In this document: in pieces, positions 45,601 to 54,600 of the stretch | Layout: the number at the start of each line of letters is the position of its first letter | How positions within the stretch are numbered: position 1 is the stretch's first letter | NCBI RefSeq assembly: GCF_018968705.1 | Contig: NZ_CP076668.1 | Coordinates: 3,049,001-3,113,000 of the forward strand | DNA length: 64,000 bases | DNA from: Pseudomonas lijiangensis | GTDB taxonomy: Bacteria; Pseudomonadota; Gammaproteobacteria; Pseudomonadales; Pseudomonadaceae | Direction: 5' to 3' | The notes under the pieces: generated by a model | Told to the model about the DNA's origin: nothing | The model's input: only the letters and a program-made list of their open reading frames with translations | The model's database searches: none | Position numbers and translations under genes: made by a program

Positions 45601-48600
45601 GCTGTGGCAAAACCTGCTGAAGGTGGAACAGGTCGGACGCGAGGATCATTTCTTCGAACTGGGCGGCCATTCGCTGCTGGCCATTCAACTGATCTCCCAG
45701 ATGCGCCAGCAACTGTCCATCGAGCTGGACCTGGCCGAACTCTTTGCCCACCCGACCCTCGCCGACCTGGCTCACATTGCCGCAAGCGCCGGTAAAAGCA
45801 GCCTGCCGGACATCACGCTGGCTGACCGTGACGCCGACCTGCCCATGTCCTTCGCCCAGCAACGCCTGTGGTTCCTGGCACAGATGGAAGGTGCCAGCGA
45901 GGCCTATCACATGCCGGCAGGATTGCGTCTGCGAGGCGTACTCGACGCTTCGGTACTGCAAAGCGCTCTGGACCGCGTGGTCGAACGCCATGAGGCATTG
46001 CGCACCCGTTTCGTGCCGCATGCCACCGAACAGGCGGTGCAAGTCATCGATGCCAAGGGTGCAGGTTTTATCCTGAAGCGCATCGACCTTTCGGGTCAGG
46101 CCGATGCAGAACTGCAGATGCAGACGCTGGCTCGTCAGGAAGCTCTGACACCTTTCGATCTGGAGCGCGGCCCGCTGGTGCGTGGCACTCTGATTCGTCT
46201 GGGTGAAACCGAACATGTGTTGCTGGTGACCCTGCACCACATCATCTCCGATGGCTGGTCGATCGGTGTGCTGACCCGTGAAGTGGCAGCGCTCTATGAC
46301 GCACTGCGCCAGGGCCATGCCGATCCATTGCCGCCGCTTGCTCTGCAATACGCCGACTACGCCGCGTGGCAGCGCCGCTGGCTGACCGGCGAAGTGCTGG
46401 AGAAGCAAAGCCGCTACTGGAAGGAAACCCTGGCCGACGCACCAGCCCTGCTGACCTTGCCCACCGACCGGCCACGTCCGGCGGAGCAGAACTACAGCGG
46501 CGCCAGCCTGCCGGTGAATTTTGACGAAGACCTGACCCAGGCGCTCAAGGCTTTGGGGCAACGTCACGGCACAACCCTGTACATGACCGTGATGAGCGCC
46601 TGGGCTGCATTGCTCAGCCGCCTTTCCGGCCAGGACGAAGTGGTGATCGGCTCGCCCATGGCCAACCGAACCCGTGCCGAAGTCGAGCCCTTGATCGGCT
46701 TCTTCGTGAACACCCTGGCGATTCGTGTCGACACTTCGGGGCAACCTGATGTCGGCTCACTGCTGGCACGGGTGAAGGCCCAGACTCTGGCTGCCCAGCG
46801 TCATCAGGACCTGCCTTTCGAGCAGGTCGTGGAAATCGTCAACCCGTTCCGTAGCCTGTCTCATACCCCGATCTTCCAGGCCATGCTCAGCTGGCAGGAC
46901 ACTGGCGTCGGCCAGGCCGCACTGGGCGAGTTGCAACTGGAAGACCTGGGCCTGCTGAACGACATCGCCAAATTCGACCTGTCCCTTGATCTGGGAGAAA
47001 ACAACGGACGCCTGAGCGGCAACCTCGAATACGCCACGGCCTTGTTCGATGAAGCCACGGCGCAGCGTTATCTCGGTTACCTGGAGCGTGTTCTGCGGGC
47101 CATGGCCGCCGATGACAGCTCGGTGGTGGAACATATCGACCTGCTCGACGCCAATGAGCGTCAGCGGGTCCTGCAGGATCTGAACCCCGCCCGCACGTCT
47201 TACCCCCACGACCAGACTATCCATCGTCTGTTCGAGGATCAGGCCAGCGTGCGTGGCGATGAACTGGCGGTGGCTTTCGAGGGCCAGCGTCTGAGTTACA
47301 GCGAACTCAACCGGCAGGCCAACCGCCTGGCCCATCACCTTATCGGCCTCGGGGTTCGCCCGGACGACCGGGTGGCGATCTGCGTAGAGCGCAGCGCGCG
47401 AATGGTGGTGGGACTGCTGGGTATCCTCAAGGCTGGCGCAGCCTATGTGCCGCTGGACCCGGATTATCCTGAGCAACGCATTGCCTACATGCTGCAAGAC
47501 AGCACGCCTTCGGTGCTGGTCAGCCAGAAAGAAGTACTGGGTCGCGTGCCGCAACTGTCGATTCCACTCGTGCTGCTGGACGAGCCCATCACGGGCCGCG
47601 ATGACAATCCGGTCGTTACCGATCTGCGTCCCGAACATCTGGCCTATGTGATTTACACCTCCGGTTCCACCGGCAATCCGAAAGGCGTGATGATCGAGCA
47701 CCGTGCGCTGATCAACTACAGCCTCGATGCAGCCCGCCTGTTCGAGCTGAGCACCCAAGACACCGTGCTGCAACAGAACACCCTGAACTTCGACCTTTCC
47801 ATCGAAGAAATCTTCCCGGCGCTGCTGTCAGGCGCAACCCTGAAACCGAGCCGCAACCTGTTCGGTACACGACAGGATGACGACGAACCGGTCGCGACCA
47901 TGGTGCACATGACCGCCGCCCATTGGCACACCATGGTGGGTGAATGGCACCTGAATGCAGCCCTGGCCGAAAGACAACTGAAAAACGTGCGCCTGATCAA
48001 CGTGACTGGCGACGCGCTGTCCGCACAGAAGCTGCAACAGTGGGAAGGCATTCGCCCGTCCCACGTAAAACTGGTCAACACCTATGGTCCGACCGAAGCG
48101 ACGGTGTCCTGTACCGCCGCCTATGTTCAGGGCTCTGCCGAAGACAGCGAAGCCAGCGGTAATGCCACCATCGGCACACCCATGGCCAACACCCGGATCT
48201 ACCTGCTGGACGGGCAACAACAGCCTGTCCCTTTCGGCGCTTCGGGGGAAATGTTCATTGGCGGCGATGGCGTCGCCAGAGGCTATCTGAACCTGGACGA
48301 CGTCACCCGGGAGCGCTTCCTGGCTGATCCGTTCAGCGATCAGCCCAATGCCCGGATGTACAAGACCGGCGACCTGGCCCGCTACCTGCCGGATGGACGC
48401 ATCGAGTACCTGGGCCGTAATGACTTCCAGGTCAAGGTGCGGGGCTTCCGCATCGAACTGGGCGAAATCGAGGCCCGCCTGGGCAGCCTGCCGGGGATCA
48501 AGGAAGCAGCCGTCATTGCCCGCGCCGACAGCGCAGGCGAAAAACGCCTGCTGGCCTATGTGGTTCCCCATGAAGGCCAGAGCATCGATGCGTCACAACT

Positions 48601-51600
48601 GCATGCGCAACTGACGCCGCTGCTGGCTGAATACATGATGCCCGCTGCATTCGTGAGCCTACCGGCCTTCCCGCTGACCGCCAACCGCAAGCTGGACCGT
48701 CAGGCGCTGCCCGAACCCACCGCCGATGCCTACGCCAATCGTGTACACGAAGCTCCGGAAGGTGCCACCGAAACCCTGTTGGCACAGGTCTGGCAAGAAA
48801 TACTCGGCCTTGAAACTGTCGGTCGCAACGATCACTTCTTCGCCTTGGGCGGACACTCACTCAAAGCCGTCAGCCTGATCGAGCGCCTCCGTGAGCAAGG
48901 GCTGGTGGCCGATGTGCGAGCCGTCTTCAGTGCGCCGCTGCTGCGGGACATGGCCAAGGCCATCGAAGGCGGCAGCGATTCGCTCTTCGTCGCCCCGGCG
49001 AACCTGATTCCCGATGGCTGCACGGCACTGACCCCGGACATGCTGCCGCTGGTGCAATTGAGCCAGCCGCAACTCGACACCCTGATCCAGCGGGTGCCGG
49101 GCGGTGCAGCGAATATTCAGGACATCTACCCGCTGGTGCCCTTGCAACAGGGCATTCTCTATCACCATATGCTGGGGCATGAAGGCGACGCCTATCTGGT
49201 GCGCTCGATGATCGAGTTCGATGATCGTACCCACCTGGATGCCTTTCTCGATGCCTTGCAGCAGGTCATCGACCGCCACGACATCCTGCGCAGTGCAGTG
49301 CAATGGAGCGGTCTGCCACAAGCGGTGCAGATCGTTCAACGCGAGGCCACCCTGCCGGTCGAGACACTGGCACTCAAAGGCAACTCGACAGCCCTTGAAC
49401 AACTGCAACAGGCCAGCGATCCGCGCCATCTGCGCATGGACCTGACCAAGGCTCCGCTGCTCAGCGCCCGGATCGTCCAGGACCCGCAATCCCGGCGCTG
49501 GCTGCTGGCCTTGCTCGATCATCACCTGATCAGCGATCACGTCAGCCTTGCCATCATTCTCGAAGAAATCCAGACGATCATGCAGGATCGCAGCGATCAA
49601 CTGCCGGTGCCGCTGCCGTACCGGGATTTCGTTGCCCAGACCCTGGCCAGCACACCCGAGGTTCACGAAGCCTATTTCAGCGAACGTCTGGCAGTCATCG
49701 ATACACCGACCGCACCTTTCGACCTGCTCGATATACAAGGCGACGGAGCCGACGTCAGCGAAATCAGCCAGTACCTGGCACCGGAGCTGGCACAGGCCAT
49801 CCGCGAGCAGTCCCGCCGTCAGGGCATGACACCGGCCGTACTGTTCCATACCGCCTGGGCACAGGTTCTGGCCCGCTGCACCGATCAGAGCGATGTGGTG
49901 TTCGGCACGGTGGTATCGGGTCGCCTGCAAGGTTCGTCCGGCTCGGAACGGGCGCTGGGGGTATTTATCAATACCCTGCCGGTGCGTATCAGCCTTGCCG
50001 GGCAAGGTGCTCAAGAGCTGGTCAGGGAAGTGGCCCGGGATCTGGGCCAGTTGCTGGGACACGAACAGGCTTCCCTGGCGCTGGCCCAGCGTTGCAGCGG
50101 CGTTCCGGCTTCTCTGCCGCTGTTCACTACCCTGCTCAACTATCGCCATCAGACCGATGGCGGCTCCCTGGCCAATGAAGAGGCCGTACTGCAATGGAAT
50201 GGCGTGCGCTTCCTGAGCAACGAAGCACGTACCAACTACCCGATTGAAGTCGCCGTGGCCGATGAGGGGCAAGGATTCTCCCTGACCACCCAGACAGCCG
50301 CTGGCGTCGATCCGCACAGGGTCGCCAGCTATTTCATTCAGGCTGTCACGACACTGGTGGACGCTCTGGCGCAGACGCCGATGCGTCTGGCAGAAACCCT
50401 CGACATCCTGTCCGAAACCGAGCGCCAGCAAGTGCTGACCGGTTTCAACCAGACCGCCAGCGACTTCGGTACACCTCGGCCCTTGCAGGTGCTGTTCGAG
50501 GAGCAAGTCAAGGCACAGCCCAATGCCATTGCTCTGGTTTACGAGCAACAGCAACTCACCTATGCCCAGCTCAACCGTCGGGCCAATCAGTTGGCCCAGC
50601 GTCTGCTGGTGCATGGCGTTCAGCCCGAGCAACGGGTCGCCATCTGTGCGGACCGTAGCATCGAGATGATCGTCGCCCTGCTGGCCGTGCTCAAGGCTGG
50701 CGGCGCTTATGTGCCCATCGACCCCAACCATCCTGCCGATCGCATCGCCTTTATTCTCAAGGACAGTGCCGCTCGCCTGTTGCTGTGCCAGAAAGCCCTG
50801 ACACCTCACCTGCCTGCGACACGCTATTGCCCGGCGCTGATTCTGCTCGATGAGCATGATCCAGCAGTCATCGAAAACGACTCGCAATACGACGAGAACT
50901 TCGACCCTGAATCCGTAGGCCTGACAGTCGAAAACCTGGCTTATGTGATCTACACCTCCGGCTCCACCGGGCAGTCCAAGGGCGTAATGGTCGAACACCG
51001 CTCGGTGTTCAACTTCAGCCACGTCATGGCGCGAACTACTCACGCCCATTGCCCGCCACAGGCCAATGTGGCGCTCAATGCCGGCTTCTACTTCGACATG
51101 TCCATCAAGGGCATCGCCCAGCTGTTCTTCGGCCATCGTCTGATCATCATTCCATCGCTGATCCGTGCCAGCGGCCATGAACTGCTGGATTTCCTCGAGA
51201 AACATCAGGTCCATGCCTTCGACTCCACACCGTCGCAACTGGATACGCTGCTGGCGGCCGGTCTGCTGGAGCGTCGCAGCTACCAGCCGGTCAGTGTCCT
51301 GCTGGGTGGCGAAGCCCTGAATGCCGCGACCTGGGACAAGCTGCGCCAGAGCAAGACCATTCATTTCTACAATATGTACGGCCCGACCGAATGCACGGTC
51401 GATGCCTCTCTTGGCCTGATCAGCGAACTGGGCGACCGTCCGAGCATCGGCAAGCCACTCGCCAACATGCAGGTGCTGGTACTCGACAAGCGTGGCCAGC
51501 CGGTGCCGGTGGGTGTGATCGGTGAACTGCATATCGGCGGTGCCGGTGTCGCGCGCGGTTACCTGAACAACCCGCAACTGACTGCCCAACGCTTCGTCTC

Positions 51601-54600
51601 CAATCCGTTCTCCAGCGATCAGCATGCTCGCTTGTACAAGACCGGCGACCTGGGTCGCTGGAAAGCCGACGGCAGTCTGGAATATGCAGGCCGCAACGAT
51701 TTCCAGGTCAAGATCCGCGGTTTCCGTATCGAACTGGGCGAGATCGAAAGCGCGCTGCTGGCCTCTGCTTCTGTGCGTGAGGCCGTGGTGATTGCTCGCG
51801 AGGACCGCTTGGTGGCCTATGTCTGTGGCGAACCGACTTCTGCCGAAGAACTGCGGGCACGCTTGATCAAGCGTCTGCCGGAATACATGGTGCCCAGCGC
51901 CTTCGTGCAACTGGACGCCATGCCGCTGACCGCCAACGGCAAGCTCGACCGCCGTGCCCTGCCCGCTCCGGGTCAGGATGCCCTGGCCAGCCGTGCCTAT
52001 GAAGCGCCACAGGGCGAAGTGGAACAGACCATTGCCAGAATCTGGCAGGAGTTGCTGCACGTCGAACAGGTCGGCCGCAATGACGGCTTCCTGGAACTGG
52101 GCGGCCACTCATTGCTCAGCGTTCAGTTGCAGGCTCGCCTGCACACCGAACTGGGTGTTGAAATCGATCTGCGCACGCTGTTCGCCCAGTCCTCGTTGCA
52201 GGAACTGGCGTCCTATGTCGCCCAGGCCGATCATTCCAGCTCGCAGGCAATCCCTCTGGCCGACAGGCAGCAGCCGTTGCCGGTCTCTCTGGCCCAGCAA
52301 CGACTCTGGTTCCTCGACCAACTGGACCACAGCGCCGGTGCTGCCTACCACATCCCGGCACTGCTGCGCCTGAACGGTGAGCTGAACCGCAATGCCCTGC
52401 AACGGGCGCTGGACAGAATCGTCGAACGCCACGAAAGCCTGCGCACAACCTTCGAGCGCCATGGCTCGCAAGTACTTCAGCGTATTGCCGCGCCAGCCAG
52501 CATCACCCTTAGCGAAACCACGGTCAGCCAGGCGCTGGACAACGAAACCCTGCAAAACATGGCCGCACAGGAAGTGAGCAAGCCTTTCGATCTGGCCAAG
52601 GGCCCGCTGTTCAGGGCTCATCTGGTACGCCTGAGCGATAACGAACATCGGCTCTGGGTAACCCTGCATCACATCATTTCCGACGGCGTCTCCATGGGCG
52701 TGCTGATCGACGAGTTCGGCGCGCTCTACAGTGCTTTCGCCAAGGGCGAGGCCGATCCGCTGCCTGCCCTGGCCATTCAGTACGCCGACCATGCCGTCTG
52801 GCAGCGGGAGTGGCTGTCGGGTTCACGTCTGCAGGCGCAGAAGGATTACTGGCAGCAACATCTGCTGGGCGCTCCGACGCTGCTCGAACTGCCTACCGAC
52901 CGCCCTCGTCCTCTGGTCCAGAGCCATGCAGGCGGGCAATACAACGTCGTGCTTCCCACCGAACTGACATCCGGGCTGCGCGCCCTGAGCCGTCGTCATG
53001 GCAACACCCTGTTCATGACCCTGATGGCAGGCTGGGCAGCCTTGCTGTCACGCCTGAGCGGACAGACCGACATTGTGGTCGGCACCCCGGTCGCCAACCG
53101 GCAACGGCAGGAAACCGAGTCGCTGATCGGCTTCTTCGTCAATACCCTGGCGATCCGTGTGCAACTGGACGACGAGCCGAGCGTCACGCAACTGCTCGAA
53201 CAGGTCAAAGCCAGTACCCTTGGGGCTTTCAGCCATCAGGAACTGCCTTTCGAGCACGTGGTGGAAACCCTGAACCCGGAACGCAGCCTGGGCCACAGTC
53301 CGGTCTTCCAGAGCATGCTGGCGCTGAAGAACGGCGATGCCGAACCGGCGCTGCAATTGCCCGGCCTGACACTGACCGCCGAAGATTACGAGCATCGCAG
53401 CACCCAGTTCGACCTGTCGCTGTCCCTGACCGATGACGGCACCGACCTGACCGGCAGCGTGGAATACGCCAGCGATCTGTTCGACGACAGCACCATCGCC
53501 CGTTTCATGTCGCACTTCCAGGCCTTGCTAGAAGGCCTGCTGGGCAACGATCTGCAAGCGGTCAGCCGCCTGCCGCTGCTCAATGAGGAAGAACGCGAAC
53601 AGGTGCTCTATGGCTGGAACGCCACCGAACGGCCATTGCCGGGCAATCCCTGCATCCATGAAGTGTTCGAACAGCAGGTCCGCAATCAGCCTGAAGCACT
53701 GGCACTGATCTTTGAAGACCAGCACCTGAGCTATGCCGAACTGAACGCCGAAGCCAACCGCCTGGCCCATTACCTGCTGGCCACCGGCATTCAACCCGAT
53801 GACCGTGTGGCACTGGCCGTCGAGCGCAGCCCGCGCCTGATCGTCGCCTTGCTGGCGATTCTCAAGGCGGGTGCAGCCTATGTGCCGCTGGACCCGGCTT
53901 ACCCTGCCGAGCGCCTGGCGTACATGCTGAGCGACAGCACGCCGCGGGCCTTGCTCTGTGAGCACGGAGCCCTGGAGCGTCTGGGGGAGTTGCCCGCCGA
54001 CCTGCAAGTGATTGCCCTGGATGACGAGTTCCAGCCCTGGACCACCCTCGATGACAGCAACCCGGATGCTTCGGCACTGGGCCTGAGCGCATCGAACCTG
54101 GCCTATGTGATCTACACCTCCGGCTCCACCGGTAAACCCAAAGGCGTGATGCTTGAGCATGCCGGCCTGCGTAACGAAGTCGAGGCTATTTGCGGCCTGA
54201 CTGGCCTGGTCGCGGGTGAACGCTCGCTGCAATTCGCCTCGGTCAACTTCGATGCCTCCACCGAAGAGATTTTCGGTGCACTGGTCAGCGGTGCCACGCT
54301 GGTCTTGCGCAGCGATGCCTGGCTCACCTATGCCAGCAACTTCTGGGCCTTGTGTGCGGAAAACAGGCTGAATGTGGTGAGCCTGCCCACGCGCTTCTGG
54401 CAACAGCTGGCTCAGGATCAGAAAGCGCCGATTCCCGAGCATGTGCGGGTGGTGGTCATCGGCGGCGAAGAGTTGAGCACCGAGGCCACGCAACAGTGGT
54501 TTGCACGCGCCGGCCATACCCCGAGACTGCTCAATACCTACGGCCCGACCGAGGCGACCATCGTGACAACTGCGGCTGAAGTCCAGCCACAGGACACCCC

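Noticed and set aside
48857..52108. 1,083-codon open frame on the minus strand inside NRPS-1
   Set aside because: Long antisense frames are a by-product of high-GC codon bias in a repetitive synthetase gene. The translation has no domain motif and is His/Gln/Leu-rich in the shadow pattern.
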